Shown piece by piece: positions 1 through 12,615 of a stretch of DNA of 64,000 nucleotides. Every line of letters begins with the position of its first letter. Position 1 is the stretch's first letter. The notes under the pieces were generated by a model. It worked only from the letters and a program-made list of their open reading frames with translations. It was not told where the DNA came from and ran no database searches. The position numbers were made by a program, and so were the translations under genes. Source of the DNA: Liquidambar formosana. Its lineage: Eukaryota > Streptophyta > Magnoliopsida > Saxifragales > Altingiaceae. The DNA is taken from contig JBBPBK010000066.1 in NCBI GenBank assembly GCA_039720395.1, positions 62,001 to 126,000 on the forward strand, read 5' to 3'.

Positions 1-818
1 CCCTGTTTTGCTAGTTGCCGAGTATTTGAAACCTTTTTTTTTTTTTTTTCTTTTTTCTTTTTGGTAGCGTGCAACTGCGACAGTAACACCACCTAAATTT
101 ATCTGATTCTAAAGGGAACCCCTACACCCCAACCCCACCACCCCCCCCCCCCCCCCCCAAAAAAAAATAATAATAATAATAATAAAAATGAGAATTTTCA
201 ATGGTACCAACCTGGAACCTTATCCCATGGGCCATGAATGAGTTCCCTTAAATCATTTTTCTTGGATGATGGGTTGACATTTGAACTTCCAACATACTGA
301 TACTACTGCAGCTACAAAGGCCGGTGGTAACAACAGACAAGATATGGAAGGATTCAAAACTAGGCCTCATTTTGTCCAAGTTTTAATATATTAAACTTAC
401 AGGTTGTTACCAGCTAGTTAGGTGGTTTTCTCTCCCCTATTGAGAGAAGGAGAATGTGACTTTGAGTCTTTAACCCTGTAATCTCAAAATAAGTGGGAGT
501 GGGTTGCGACCTAACCTTTAGGTTAATTAGGGTGAAGGGTTGGTAACTAGTTACCCATGAAGATTTTTATTTTTTATTTTTTTTTGTTGGGGGGGGGGGG
601 GGGGGGGGGGGGGATGGAGGGAATGCAAGAAAGACAATAATCTATGCCCTTTTTTTTTTTTTTTTTACGTCTCAGTTAATGAGTCCATCAGATCCACGTA
701 CACATGAGAAACCCTTCTTTATCTATGACCATTTTGAGTATCTTGTTCGCCAATGTACCTTATCTTTTGTTATATTTTTTTCCGTCTAAGCCTCTCTAAT
801 GCAATTGCTATTCTGCAG
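1..818. other. intron / upstream sequence of the first receptor kinase, no gene seen
   Basis: This stretch lies upstream of the small juxtamembrane exon at 819 and is probably the intron that separates it from an ectodomain exon outside the window. It holds long homopolymers: a C run at 141-158, a G run at about 589-613 and several T runs. It matches 48540-49396 over most of its length, so it is part of the segmental duplication. No coding exon was found in it. Confidence 0.6.
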
Positions 819-2114
819 GCTCTGGATACAAGTTTTCAAAGCTTCTAATAGGTACCATGCAGTTCATACTAGATCTTCCCCACCCCCCCCCCCCCCCCCC
901 CAAACCTCTTTCTTTCCCTATATTGCTAATGGTCATAGAAAGATACATCTGTTGCAATAGCACTGCATGACTTGACTCTATTTTTGAATATAGGCATTGG
1001 TGGTGGAATAATTGGAATATTATTCATTTGTATCAGTAGTTGTTACTTTGGAAGGAAGGACTCAACAAATGCAATGGTCTTTTGGAGGGGAAAAATGAAG
1101 AATGATCAAAATCTTGAGGCCTTTATAAGGAATTACGGATCTTTGGCTCCAAAAAGATATAGTTATTCAGACATCAAGAAAATTACAAACTCCTTCAAAG
1201 ATAGTCTAGGTCAAGGAGGTTTTGGAAATGTGTATAAAGGAAAGCTACTCAACGGCCATCCTGTGGCAGTGAAGGTCCTGAAGGCATTGAAAGGGAATGG
1301 AGAAGATTTTATTAATGAGGTTGGAAGCATTAGTAGGACTTCTCATGTTAATGTTGTCACTCTTTTGGGATTTTGTCTTCAGGGTCATAAACGAGCTCTC
1401 ATATATGAGTTCATGCCCAATGGATCACTTGACAAGTTCATATACAACGAAAATCCTTCGGAAAATGGTCAGCAGTTGGGATGGGAAAAATTGCACCAAA
1501 TTGCAATTGGGATTGCTCAAGGACTTGAGTACTTACACCGTGGGTGCAACACAAGGATCTTTCATTTTGACATAAAACCTCACAACATTCTTCTTGATGA
1601 AGACTTTTGCCCAAAAATCTCTGACTTTGGGCTTGCTAAACTATGTCCTAGGAAAGAAAGTATGGTATCAATGTTGGAAGCTAGAGGGACTATTGGATAT
1701 ATTGCCCCAGAAGTATTTAGTAGAAACTTTGGTGGAGTCTCGCACAAATCTGATGTCTATAGCTATGGAATGATGGTTCTAGAAATGGTTGGAGGAAGAA
1801 AGAACCTCGATGTTGGAGGTCGCACCAGTGAGATATACTTTCCGCATTGGGTTTATAAGCGTCTTGAGCTTGATAACAATTTAAGATTGCAGGGCGATAT
1901 GAACGAAGAGGAAAATATTATTGTGAGGAAGATGATATTAGTGGGTTTGTGGTGTATACAAACAAACCCAGCACATAGGCCATCCATGAGTGAAGTGATG
2001 ACTATGTTAGAAGGAAGCATTGAAGCCTTGCAAATCCCCCCAAAACCTTACTTATCTTCTCCTCCAAGATCACCAGCAAATTCTTCCACCCTTTCCATCT
2101 TATCAATGTCATAA
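819..2114 (+). CDS. LRK10L-2-type receptor-like kinase, juxtamembrane and kinase exons (5' end outside window)
   Basis: Serine/threonine receptor-like kinase of the LRK10L family, expected in the plasma membrane. Two exons are visible: 819-851 (33 nt) and 994-2114, with AG acceptors ending at 818 and 993 and a GT donor at 852. Phases match (2 nt in, 1 nt out), giving a short basic stretch, then a Gly/Ile-rich membrane span, then the kinase. Kinase marks seen: glycine loop GQGGFGNV, VAVK lysine, catalytic loop [11 protein letters not shown], an APE-like motif and a Ser/Pro-rich tail. The residue before the catalytic Asp is Phe, so this is a non-RD kinase, a class often linked to immune receptors. 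The frame is open to the stop at 2112-2114. The GUB_WAK ectodomain must lie upstream of base 1. One oddity: RIFHFD here, against RILHFD in the paralogue at 49397. Confidence 0.88.
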
Positions 2115-2703
2115 TAATGTAATTCTAGAATATTATAGGTCTTTTTTTTTTCTGTTGTATGATTTGTACGGATTAGTGAAAGATAGTCATTCGCAAATGC
2201 TGAGCATTCATACATTTTATTTGTTTTTGAGCTATGCCAAGGCCACTATTTCACTTTGTCATTTAATTATTCAAGTAAATTCATATAAGCATATAGAGGT
2301 TTCTAATCTTATTCCAATGAACTTTAAACCACCATTGTGGGCTATTCTATGGAACCTATGATTTAATGATTCTCTATTATTTGATAAACAGGACACTCTG
2401 GTTTCTTAAACCAACGACAGCTTTGTTTTCAGTGTAACTACATTGTGTGGTAAGTTCATGCGGACCTGGCAGACAGAAACCCCTAATTTTGCCCATAACA
2501 ATGCTTAATTTATGACATATCAATATCGCTTAAAGTGGTAGCCTACGAAGTTGTTAAATTACAATAACACTAATCATGCTACCCAAGTAATCCCTGTAGC
2601 TGTAAAATTTGAGTTTCTTGAAGGATTCCTCGGCGAAAAGAGAATTAGATGGGTTGTTACCCAAATAAACATTGTTATCTACATGTTAGTCTTTAGTTGT
2701 ACG
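2115..2703. other. 3' flank of kinase gene, no gene seen
   Basis: AT-rich sequence after the stop codon, probably 3' UTR and spacer. It is nearly repeated after the paralogue (50708-51312), and pieces of it also follow the truncated kinase copies near 14571 and 33655. That shows the deletions in those copies run from inside the kinase exon into this 3' flank. Confidence 0.6.
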
Positions 2704-3293
2704 TTATCCAAAACCTCCCTCAAATATAAAATCATATCTAAAAATTCCATTAAATATTTTTCCTATCCATCTAATCCAAATAAAAAATAATTATATCCAT
2801 TAAATCCAATTAGTTAAATTTTTGTTTACTGCGGTTAAAAAAAAAGACTCATTCGACTAAAATGCCCTTCTTTCACAATAATATGTTTAATGACAAAAAT
2901 ATATGCATATTCAAGTGAATTTTCCCTTTTGCCCCCTCTTTTCCCAAACTTGCAAACCTGCTCTCCCACTCTCTCTTTTTCTTCTCCCTTCCCCCCATGT
3001 GTACATTAGAGAAGAATTAATTAATGATAGTTTTTTTTTTCTTATTACATGAAAAATGATAAAAAGGGAAATTCAGTTAAATATGCAATTTTTTCATTAA
3101 ACATATTAATGTCAAAGAAGGGTATTTTAGTCAAATCACTTTTTTTTTTTTTTTTTTTTTAACAACAATAAACAAAAAATTAACTGGTTGGAATTAATAG
3201 ATAAGATTCTTTTTTATTTGGATTAGATGGATAGGAAAAATATTCAATGGAGTTTTTGGATATCAGTTTATTTTTGAGGGAGTTTTTGGATAT
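2704..3293. mobile_element. foldback MITE with long terminal inverted repeats
   Basis: The left half (from about 2704: CTCCCTCAAATATAAAATCA, then ATTTTTCCTATCCATCTAAT) reappears inverted in the right half, ending near 3293. The inverted arms are roughly 200 bp each around an AT-rich centre. There is no coding potential. The same element sits at the equivalent place in the duplicate (51313-51893), so it inserted before the duplication. The superfamily is unclear; the target site duplication was not resolved. Confidence 0.7.
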
Positions 3294-4027
3294 TTCCCCT
3301 TAATTTGATATAGAATTGGAATTACACTTTGTGGTTTGATGTGAGAGAGAGAGAGACAGAGTGGGGCACAATTCAATAAGAGGATTGTGGTACTCGATCA
3401 AGAAAGAGTTGTTATGAAAATCAAGCCAAACAGAGAGACACTATGATCAAGTGACCATGTCTTAGGCCAAACAGAGAGAAAGGAGTTACACAAAAAATTA
3501 TTTGTAAATCAACTTGTTTCATCTGCAACTTCAAATTTAAGCTGATCGTAAATTACTTCTAATAAAAGATAGATAATACAAATTAATCTACAATAATAAT
3601 AAATTAATAAATAAATAATACAAAAGTTTATTTAAATAATACAAGCATTTGTTACAAGGCGATGCAAAACTTGAATCATCTGCAACTTCAAAATTTAAGT
3701 CCCATCACTTTGGTTACAGTGTGAAGGAGTATCGTCAGTCGTCACTATAGAACACATTGCTAATGTACAATAATAATAATAAATAATAAATAAATAATAC
3801 AAACATTTGTTTATTTTCTTGATTTATAGAAAGGAAAAAATAAATCAAGAAAAACCTAATAAACCTTATATCTTATATCCTACTACTATGTACATCCTCT
3901 TCAAGGCATAGAATCCAGTAGATTGAAAGAGAATGACATTATCAGGCCCTTTTTTCTTTTTTCTTTTTTTGGTGGAGGCATATGATGTATGATACTAGGA
4001 AAATTGAGGAAATTGAGGTAACCTTAA
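3294..4027. other. AT-rich spacer between convergent genes
   Basis: Low-complexity AT-rich DNA between the + strand kinase gene and the minus-strand pseudogene. It has many AATAAT/TAAATAA runs and no ORF or element end that I could support. It is repeated around 51894-52696. Part of it may be the 3' UTR of the minus-strand gene. Confidence 0.5.
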
Positions 4028-7000
4028 TCACCCACTGGCATTAGGTGTCGTAGACGAGCTAGTCCATTTTAGAGTCACAGAATCCGGCGAAAGCGGCATC
4101 GGCCCATTCTTCAACAACACAACACTGTCAGCCAGAATATCCACCTCCTGTGTCTTTCCCACATTGTATCCCTCACTCTGTATTTCCTTCAAAGACTCCG
4201 ACACCTCTTCTATAGGTGGCCTCATATCCTTGCCATTCTGCAAACACCGAAATGCCAACTCTGCTACTGCTGTTATCATCTTATTTACCTTGTAATCTGA
4301 CTCAAATCAAAGATATGGATCAACAAGCTCATGCAATGCATGGTTTTGGATTTTGTTGATAGCCATGTTAGACAAGTTAATCTCATATCGATGCCTGGTA
4401 ATATCAACGGCTGGCTTTGATGAAATAAGCTCAATCAATACTACCCCAAAGCTGTAGACATCACTCTTGCTAGTAAGCTGGTAACATTGATGATAATCCG
4501 GATCGACATAGCCAGGGGTCCCCTGCGGAGCAGTCGAAACATGGGTGACATCGAATGGGAAGAGTCGAGATAATCCAAAATCTGCAACTTTAACACGGAA
4601 ATTGTCATCAAGGAGAATGTTGTTTGTCTTGATGTCACGGTGGATTATCTCAGAAGCATGGAGATATTTCAATGCACTGGCTGTCTCTATGGCGATGCTC
4701 ATTCTGATAGGCCATGGGAGTGAGCCGGGTTTTGCTCTTTCACCATGGAGATGATCAGCAACAGTGCCATTTGAAATGTGCTCATAGACAAGAAGGAGCT
4801 CACGGCTGTGGCGAGAGGTGCACCCATAAAGGGCAACAAGATTTTGGTGGCGTAAGCGTGTTAAAATCTCAACTTCATTCATGAATTGCTCGACTCTCTT
4901 GCAGTTGTTTTCGTATAAGCGCTTGACAGCCACAACACGCCCATCTCGAAGTTTGCCTGATTAAGAGATTGTTAGTGTCAATTTATTTATACACCTAATC
5001 CATCAAATGGTGCATCTAGAAAAGAAAATTTTGAATCGAAAAGGGTCTTTTTCCTTACCATAATATACGGTGCCACAACCCCCATCTCCTAGTTCTTTAC
5101 TGGAATCAAAATTGTTGGTGGCTTCTACGAGTTCCTTGTAGGTGAAGATGTTGACTCCAAAGTACTTGCCCATGTTTTCAAGATCCAATCCATCATCGAT
5201 GAGGGTTGAGAAGAGATGCTTCGAGAGATGAAACATGAATCATATAGATTTTTTTTTGCACCGTGGATAGAAAAAGAACGCTAGACATGTTAGAAGGATG
5301 CCAGTCCCTGTGGCGCCTAAACCTGGGGAGGGAAGGAAAAAGATAGGTTAGGTGCTAAGACGTTTTAGAATTGTTGGAAACAGGAAGAAATTACATGGCG
5401 TCTGATGAAGAAAATTAAGGTGACAAAAGCAATTCCATGCAGGGGCATATTACCTATAGGAAGCTTCCATCGCCAATTAATCCCTCCGCCTGTGATGGTT
5501 GTCATAAAATAGAATAAACTGTTAGTCATTTAGAAAATGGAGATATTCATAAACATGAGAATCAGTCAAATTATACCCATTCATATTGATGTCCTCTGCA
5601 TTTCAATTACCCATTAAGGGTAAAAGGAGAACAAAAACTTATCGACTGTGCAAGGCGAAAGGGCATGGTATCAAACTCATAGGCACAATCTACTAGCAGA
5701 AGAGGAGAACCGAAAATGATGTTTAGAGTCATTGAAAGAGGGAAATATAATTTGAGTGTCAGCATTTTTTTTTTCTTTGGATGTCTAGTAGTTCTACTCT
5801 GCCTTGTAGGATGACTTTTGAATCCAATTATGCCTCTCAAATGATCCAAACTTATAAGTCATACAAATTTTATATTCATTCATGGCAATGTAAGAAGGCA
5901 AGCAGAAGATAAAATATCTTGCAGTCCACAGAAACAAGCCTGCAAGGAAGGAAAAGCGTTTCCGTTTGGTTGCCATGATTAATGGTTTGTCCAAGCTTAT
6001 AATGTTTCATTTTCTTAGAAGTGTCTTTTATTGAATTCATGGCACACATAAGACTATCAAAGCTATGAATCTCCAATATGATAAGGAAATAAATATTAAA
6101 AAATCATAGGGTAAGGCCTAACTATTTGCTCAGACCAAATATTAAGCCTAATGAGACAAACTCAGAAATTACAACCCATCCGATTTGTTGTTTTGATCAG
6201 CAAATGATAGGAACTAGGAAGGGAAAGATAAAAATCAAAACGAAAACATCAAAACTACAAAGAGCATCTTGCTCTCTGTTGTTTTTCAATAATTTAGCAG
6301 GAAAAAAAAAAAAAAAAAAATCCTGAAGAGTTTACCGCAAGATGTTTGAAATAGTTAATTTGTAGTATAATTACCATCATCGCAGGTTTTGAGATGAGGT
6401 CGATCAATGCAAAACAGAGGAATTCATTATCATCGAATCTGCAGTAATTCAAAACAAAACTTCCACAAGTTATTTGCACTCCAATTCAAAACAAAACCCA
6501 TCTTCAAAATTTCCGTATAATTCGTTCTCCACAAGCTCTCGAATTCATAATCATCACCCAAGTCCACAGGCGCATCAACCCAAGACTGGCACGACTCTAT
6601 GGAATAATTCACGTGACTCAAACCTTCCTTATGAAAAACAGCAAACAAGTGGAAGGTAGCATTGCTTATGCATTGAACTGAATATGTTAAGTAATCAGCA
6701 GGTGCCGAGGTGCAGTTATAGAAGAAGGATAGATTGCTGTAAGTTGAACTATAGCTAAAAAGCGTTCCATCAAGGGGAGTTGGGCATGAGTCCTCAGAGA
6801 GGGCTGAATTGACCAAGAGAAATGAATGGTTTGTGTAAAATATGTCTGCAATGATATAATCATCATTGGAAATTGCGAGAACTGGGTTTTGGTTACTGCA
6901 TGTGATCTTTTGTTTGGGAGACCGCAGTAGGATGCTTGTTTATGGTTAATCCAAAAAGGGTAGAGCTTATGTTTGGGCCTTTTCCGCAGTTTTGAGGCAT

Positions 7001-7122
7001 GCTGCAGCCTCAAATTTTGGGTCGACAGAAAGAGTTTTGTCAACTAAAGTGACGATCGAAGATGATGAAAATGAAAGATATATGGAAATTTTTTTTGAAT
7101 ATGAAGAAGTTTGGAGATCCAT
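4028..7122 (-). pseudogene. LRK10L-1-type RD receptor kinase pseudogene (copy A)
   Basis: Reading on the minus strand: ectodomain exon 7122 to 6375 (signal peptide, GUB_WAK start, WAK_assoc part), a membrane-span and kinase N-lobe exon 5322 to 5059, and the main kinase exon 4956 to 4028. Exon ends have GT/AG and matching phase 1. Kinase marks are HRDIKTNN (RD type), DFGLSRLF, GTPGY and a C-terminal TPNASG tail. Lesions by comparison with copy B: a 1-nt deletion in the ectodomain near the first Cys block (about 7014), loss of the Cys-rich end of that exon near 6440-6470, a +1 insertion after the membrane span giving an early TGA, GGFG changed to GGCG in the glycine loop, and a TGA at 4307-4309 that would remove about the last 90 residues. 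It is therefore very probably non-functional. Confidence 0.85.
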
Positions 7123-7805
7123 TTGTGGTAGAAGGAATGAAGAAAGCAGAGGAAAACAGAGGAGGGGGAGCCGGGGAAAGAGGGGTTGAAATGGAGGGAA
7201 GCATTGGCAGTTGGAGAAAAATTCTATGTAGTTGGTTTTGACGAAGTTGGGTAGTCTATATCCCATTCCTACGACTGTTTTGTTTTGGTATATAATAATA
7301 TAATGTTTGGTTTTGTTTGAAAAGGCAGAGAAAGACAAGGAGTGGTTCAAGCGACAGAATGAATTTTGGTTCCTTCAAAATGATAAAGACAGTGGACCAC
7401 AGCGTGGTTTTTGTTTTTGTTTTTGTTTTTTGTTTTTTTTTTTTTTTGCTAAGAGCCTATAAATCAATTTTGATAAAACTACTAGGGTTGGTCCACGTCT
7501 TAATTTGATATGTTAGTACGTATTCTGGTATATCGCGTTTTCTTTTTTAATCATCGTTGTCTCTATTTGTCTCTCTTTCTGATTATAACTATTTTTAGTT
7601 TCATATGTTTAATTTTTGGGTGAGAAGATGAATAGGCATAAAAAAAAAAAAAAAACAAAAAAATATGGTACAATCTACTAAGTTTGGATTGAACATTGTA
7701 CAGCGTAGATTTTCCGATTCTCCTACATGAAAAACATCAGGCATCAACCTACTTATACTGCATGAGAAAAGAGCACCAAAAAAAAAAAAGAAAAAGAAAA
7801 AAAAA
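7123..7805. other. upstream region of pseudogene A, no gene seen
   Basis: This would hold the 5' UTR and promoter of the minus-strand pseudogene. It contains T-rich runs around 7410-7450 and 7640-7655. The first 380 bases match 55700-56110 of the duplicate, after which the two copies differ because of separate insertions or deletions. Confidence 0.5.
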
Positions 7806-8145
7806 GGAGAAATTACCTTTTGGTGATCACTTCCCAACTTAATACCGAACAAAGAAAAGTAGTAGTCCTTTTGAATCACATATACAGTTGATTTGTAGCA
7901 AGTTGACAGATAATATTCTTTCTTTGGTATTAAGTTGGAAAGTGTTCACTAAAAAAGAAATTTCCTCAAAAGTCACACTTTTTGGGAAATTACTTTTGAG
8001 TGAATATTGCCCAACTTAATACAAAACAAAGAAAATTGATAGTTATTTTGACGTAAGTATACAGTTAATTTATAGCAAGTTGATAGACATTATCCGTTTT
8101 TTGATATTAGATTAGAAAGAAAACACTAAAATGTAATATTTGCCT
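7806..8145. mobile_element. tandem pair of related MITEs
   Basis: Two units of about 160 bp stand side by side, about 7806-7965 and 7985-8145. Each begins with a form of AAATTAC.TTTTG.GTGA, followed by CCCAACTTAATAC, and ends with the inverted form (GGTATTAAGTTGGAAAGTG in the first, a more worn version in the second). The pair is missing from the equivalent place in the distal duplicate near 56120-56530, so it may have inserted after the duplication. Non-coding. Confidence 0.6.
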
Positions 8146-9171
8146 TTTTTCTCCAACGTGTTTTACTGTTCAGCATGTGATTTGAAAAAATAAATGAAAA
8201 TTTATAAATTTGACACGTGGCATCACCAGGGCTCGTTTCGTCCGTTATATATATAGTATATAGATGACATTACTGCCCTCTAGAGTAGCCAAAATCTGAC
8301 TATTCTAACGGAACGGAGATTCCCCCATGAAAAAAGACTACCCACATAACTACCCACTAGAATAGACGAGATAAATGGGTAGGAGTAAAATAGGTTAAGG
8401 GTTCAAACCCCTCTAATTATACCCAAAAAAAAGAAAAAATAGAAGAGAAATATAAGAATAAATGGGGCACAAAGACATTTCGTGAGCATTTGAGGATATT
8501 TACGGTATATAGAAAGAAAATGTTATTGGACCCCCTTAATAGGTTAACAGCCTTTCTAAACAACCCTCATGATGTGTTATGAAAACAGATTGGGAGTAGT
8601 ACTATTGAGCCCCACTTATCCACTTCTGTTTTTCACCCCATAATAGTCATGAAAACATATTGGGATTATATCCTACTAGTCCTTATCTATTTTCATGACA
8701 CATGATAAGAGCTGTTAAGAGGAGTCTAATAACATTACCGTTATATAAATTAAATGGTTCTGGTATGATTTTGAGAAGACAACTTTAGGGTAATTATGGT
8801 ATATAGAAATTGAGTGATTGTGGTATGATTTTGAGAGGAAGACTTTAGGGTAAAGTTTAGTTGGTTGAACAGAAAGTGTTGAAAAGAGAACTCTTTTGCC
8901 CATTATCTTCACATGCTAGGAAGGTAAAAGGAAAGAAAAAGATCGATGAGCCAATTTGATGGAGACAGATATGTGATCCCTCAGTTATTTGACAACAATG
9001 ACATTGATTGATACCCTCGAATTCCTATCCATAGCTTTTCCACAAATCTCACAAAATAACAAACTAGATAATCAGATTATAGTTGATTCCTGTTGGATTT
9101 GAAAGTTAATTCCAAGAATCATAATTCAGGTAATTCTGAGGACTTAGGATTAGAAGTGCTAAGCAGAAAGA
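8146..9171. other. duplicated spacer, no gene seen
   Basis: Non-coding sequence shared with about 56500-57390 in the distal block. It contains a short tandem repeat (about 8745-8855) in which a unit with TGGTATGATTTTGAGA and ACTTTAGGGTAA occurs twice. Similarity with the distal block ends at about 9171, where the truncated ectodomain exon begins. Confidence 0.5.
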
Positions 9172-9555
9172 TGTTGAGAGACCTCACCTTATATTATGGT
9201 TGCCCATTGCGCATCTCATCGGCAGTTCCACATCGCTTTTCGTGCCCAGTTCTTAGTACCGAGAATGGTGCTTTCTACCAAAACGAAACCTTGAGGGTTC
9301 AACCGGCAAATTACCTTGAAGCATGCAAGACCAATATCCAAGTTCCGGTAGCTCAAATGAATCTTGACCAACTCTGGGAGGGAACCACAACAGTGTCAGA
9401 TGCTATGGATAAAGGATTTGCGGTAGAGTATTTTGCAGACCGCGATGAATGTTTGAAGTGTATGGAATCGGGTGGGATATGTGGATCTAACTCAATTTTG
9501 TTTCAATTTACCTGCTTTTGCCGCAACCAACCTCATCCTCTAACATGTCCAAAGG
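9172..9555 (+). pseudogene. 5'-truncated LRK10L ectodomain exon (WAK_assoc half)
   Basis: Encodes the C-terminal half of a GUB_WAK/WAK_assoc ectodomain: an LYYGCP motif, a GAFY motif, the QVPVAQM strand and the closing Cys block (CLKCMESGGICGSN, CFC, LTCPKG). The N-terminal half and signal peptide are absent. The exon starts exactly where similarity to the distal duplicate ends, so a rearrangement removed the first half. It ends in a phase-1 GT donor at 9556, matching the small exon at 11841. It is the first recognisable piece of a broken gene that continues to 15170. Retained intron would stop within four codons. Confidence 0.8.
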
Positions 9556-9633
9556 GTATTCATGTTGTATTTTAAGTATAAAATAAATATTTCAAAAATC
9601 CGAAGGTTTTCTTAAAAGTGTTTTTTACTTGAG

Positions 9634-10464
9634 TGTGATAACATCTTGTCCCATATTGGAAAAATAAAAGAGTTTTAGTGGGTTTATATAGTATTCTACT
9701 TGTTGTATATGGTATCATGTGGTGGGATATAGGGAATCCCCATGTGCGCATGAGACGGAGCCCAATTGAGTGATTTGCGGGATTGAGGTCTGAAAATTGA
9801 CTTAGTTAGGTGCGTCGCGAGCATAAGACGTGCACGCAAGGGGGTGCAAATCCTGTGCGGACGGAAATGACCCGCATTTTGATACTGGGTTATCCACAAC
9901 CCAGTTCAGTGACCCATTTTTATACCAGGATTGTTCTAATTAAATCAGTTGACTATTTTATTTGAATTTAATTATTCTATGGCTATTGAGTTGATTTAAA
10001 CCTATTGAATTTTTGTATTTATATTTTTTGACTGTTGGAAATTTAATTTCGTATTTATATATTTTTTTTACCGTTAGGAATTTATTTTGAGGGCTGTTAT
10101 TGATTTCTAAAGCCTATATAAACCAGCCCTCTCATTCAGCAGAAAACACACTAAAAAAGCAATCGTCTCTTCTCTTCTTCTCTCTGTTTTCTTCCTTCTG
10201 CAATTTAATTTTTTGAGAGTCAGGAGCATTCTGAGTTCTTCGTTTCACTCCTACACTTGCGAGTGCACGCTTGTGGGAGTCCAGTTGTTGAATCCTGGAG
10301 GGTAGAGCGCTATGACCTACTACACCGAGTTGAAAACTCAGAGGGGCGGAACTATTCTTAAGGACAGTGCCTTGTACACGCCTCAACCGACACTGTTTGT
10401 ATTTCTGCAATTCTTGTACTACTTTTATTTTATACAGTAGCATCTATTCTATTATTTTCCAACA
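9634..10464 (+). mobile_element. probable solo LTR
   Basis: The stretch starts TGTGATAACATCTTGTCCCA and ends CCAACA, inside the intron of the pseudogene. It has a promoter-like TATATAAACC box at about 10114, followed by a CT-rich leader and an AATAAT-rich end, an LTR-like layout. I found neither a second copy nor a clean target site duplication, so the exact ends are uncertain. No coding capacity. Confidence 0.4.
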
Positions 10465-10710
10465 ATGTATATATCTCCTCCTTTATTTTATTTTATTTTT
10501 CGCATTATACCCTTGTAAATTCCACTGCAACAGCATACATTATTGTTCTTAGCCTCAGGTCTTATGAATAGGGTGTACTTACATGATTGCAGACCATATA
10601 TATATAATTATTTTTCTCTATAAAAATTTTGTCACCCCATTGTGGGAAAACCATGAATCTACAAAAGAAATAATGAAAGACCACTAATGTTTCCAGCTCC
10701 AAACCAAAAG

Positions 10711-10881
10711 GAAATGCTAGTAAGCCCCACACTTTATTCTACATTTTGCCCTATTATGAGAAAATAAAGGTTGTTCCAATTTTTAGGATTTAATCATATC
10801 AATGGGTTCCACAACTTTACTTCCTTATTCTCTCATAGCAGGGCAAAGTGTAAGGTAAAGTGTGAGGCTAACTAGCAAAAT
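10711..10881. mobile_element. short MITE with imperfect terminal inverted repeats
   Basis: The left end TGCTAGTAAGCCCCACACTT and following TTTGCCCT recur inverted at the right end (AGGGCAAAGTG ... GTGAGGCTAACTAGCA). The unit is about 170 bp and non-coding. The target site duplication is unclear because both flanks are A-rich. Confidence 0.5.
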
Positions 10882-11840
10882 TCATGACCTTTACCTCTTT
10901 AATTATACTTAGGACAGTTCATTGTCACACCCATTAATGCATTTTTCATCTCTCGGGCCACTATAAACCAAGTTTATAATTGAGTGGCTGTACTCTTGGA
11001 TTGAACCTAATGGGAATAATGCTTGTCAAAATATTAATAGATAAAAAAAATATATTAACAAATATTAACAAAAAAAAAAGTGTGAGATTAGGATTGTAGC
11101 TAGTCCCAGATCTATAGATGGGTGCCTACAGACTTGTGGTCCTCCCTTAGCATTGTGTCAGTTGTAGGTGAAAATTTTGGTCATTAAGTATAACATATAT
11201 ACCATGTATAATGTCATGGGTATGCATTGTGTTAATTCTGCTTGGAAGTTCATATATAATACAAGTTAATTTTCTCGAGTTGTCCTCCTTTTGCTACAAT
11301 TAAGGTTTATTCAATGATGTGGGCATACTTAGCTCCGAATTCAGGTTGGTAAGCCATTTCTTGTTATATTTTAATAAATTAATGATTATTATTATTATTA
11401 TTTTTAATTTATGTATGGTTAAGGGTTTTTATGTAGATGATGATTGATGATAATTATGGTCCATGAAGCTATGGTCTTCATTCAATTTGTGTTGATGTTT
11501 CGCCCATAATCTTTCTTTGGCCATAGAATAAAAGCCATAATTGGAAAGCACTATAAACCTAGTGCTATGTTTCTTTGACCATTGATCATGATGATTATAG
11601 CATTGTTTAATTGAGAAAACTGTAGGAGAATAGAAGTAGAATCATTGCAATAATGTAATTGAGATACGTTGAGTTCATGTTCTTCTAAGTTTATTTTCCC
11701 ATAAGATTAAACAATAATCACAACAATGCAGTGAGTTCATGTTCAAACCATCTTTCAATATCTTTCACACCACTGTAGGTAGCTTTACTTTCTATACTTC
11801 TTTCCATCTAAGCCTCTCCAATGCAACTATTTTGCTGTAG
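10882..11840. other. intron-derived spacer, no gene seen
   Basis: AT-rich sequence between the ectodomain fragment and the juxtamembrane exon of the pseudogene. Its last part matches the sequence before the equivalent exons at 33295 and 49397 (a run ending in CTAAGCCTCTCCAATGCAAC). Confidence 0.45.
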
Positions 11841-12128
11841 GCTCCAGAAACAAATTGCTAAAGCATCTAATAGGTAACATGCCCTTGATACCAGATCCTC
11901 AATCTTTTTTGTATCAGTAGCTATAATATAGTCTTGAATTAAAATTCATACGTTCCTTTTGTACTGCATGAGTTAACTCTTTCCTTGGATATAGGTATTG
12001 GCAATGCCATAGTTGGAATAGCATTGATCATTGGTATCAATATTTGTTGCTTTAAAAGGAAGGTCTGATTAAATTCAATGGTCTTTTGGAGGGGGAAAAA
12101 GAAGAATGAACAAAACATTGAGGCCTTT

Positions 12129-12615
12129 TGATGCAGCGGAAAATACGCGGTCGAGACTAGCTCACCAAATTGATCAACAAGCTTCCACCAATCTGTTGAT
12201 TGTCGCAAGAACAATGCCAGATAGTAGGCAACCACAATCAATATTCTCTCAAGAACACGAAAGTAGGAAAATAAAGGAGAAACTCTCTCTCAATATTATT
12301 AATCAAAATAATCAAAGTCTGAACTAAAACTGTTTACTATAAGGCTTACATCTCCTTATATAGAGAACTAATAAGCAAACCTAGTTCTACTAAAACAAAG
12401 AAACCTAGTTCTACTAGAACAAGAAAACCTAATTTTATTAGAACAAGAAAACCTACTTCTACTAGAACAAGTAAGAATTAACTAGGAAACTAGTAAAGCA
12501 ATAATTAATTAAAACAAAATAATTAAAATTAATAAAAATAACTAAAATAAAATAGAATCCCGATTCAGCAACAGGGAAGAAGCTCGTGGTATGTACGTCA
12601 ATGCAATCTGCATCA
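12129..12615 (-). repeat. 3' LTR of the short LTR element
   Basis: 487 bp. Longer than its partner because a unit with AAACCTAGTTCTACTA is repeated several times around 12380-12475. On the minus strand it carries the TATA box CTATATAAGG, from about 12365. Confidence 0.85.

Noticed and set aside
6126..6659. Plus-strand open frames over the minus-strand pseudogene
   Set aside because: They are shadows of the antisense LRK10L exon with no domain of their own.
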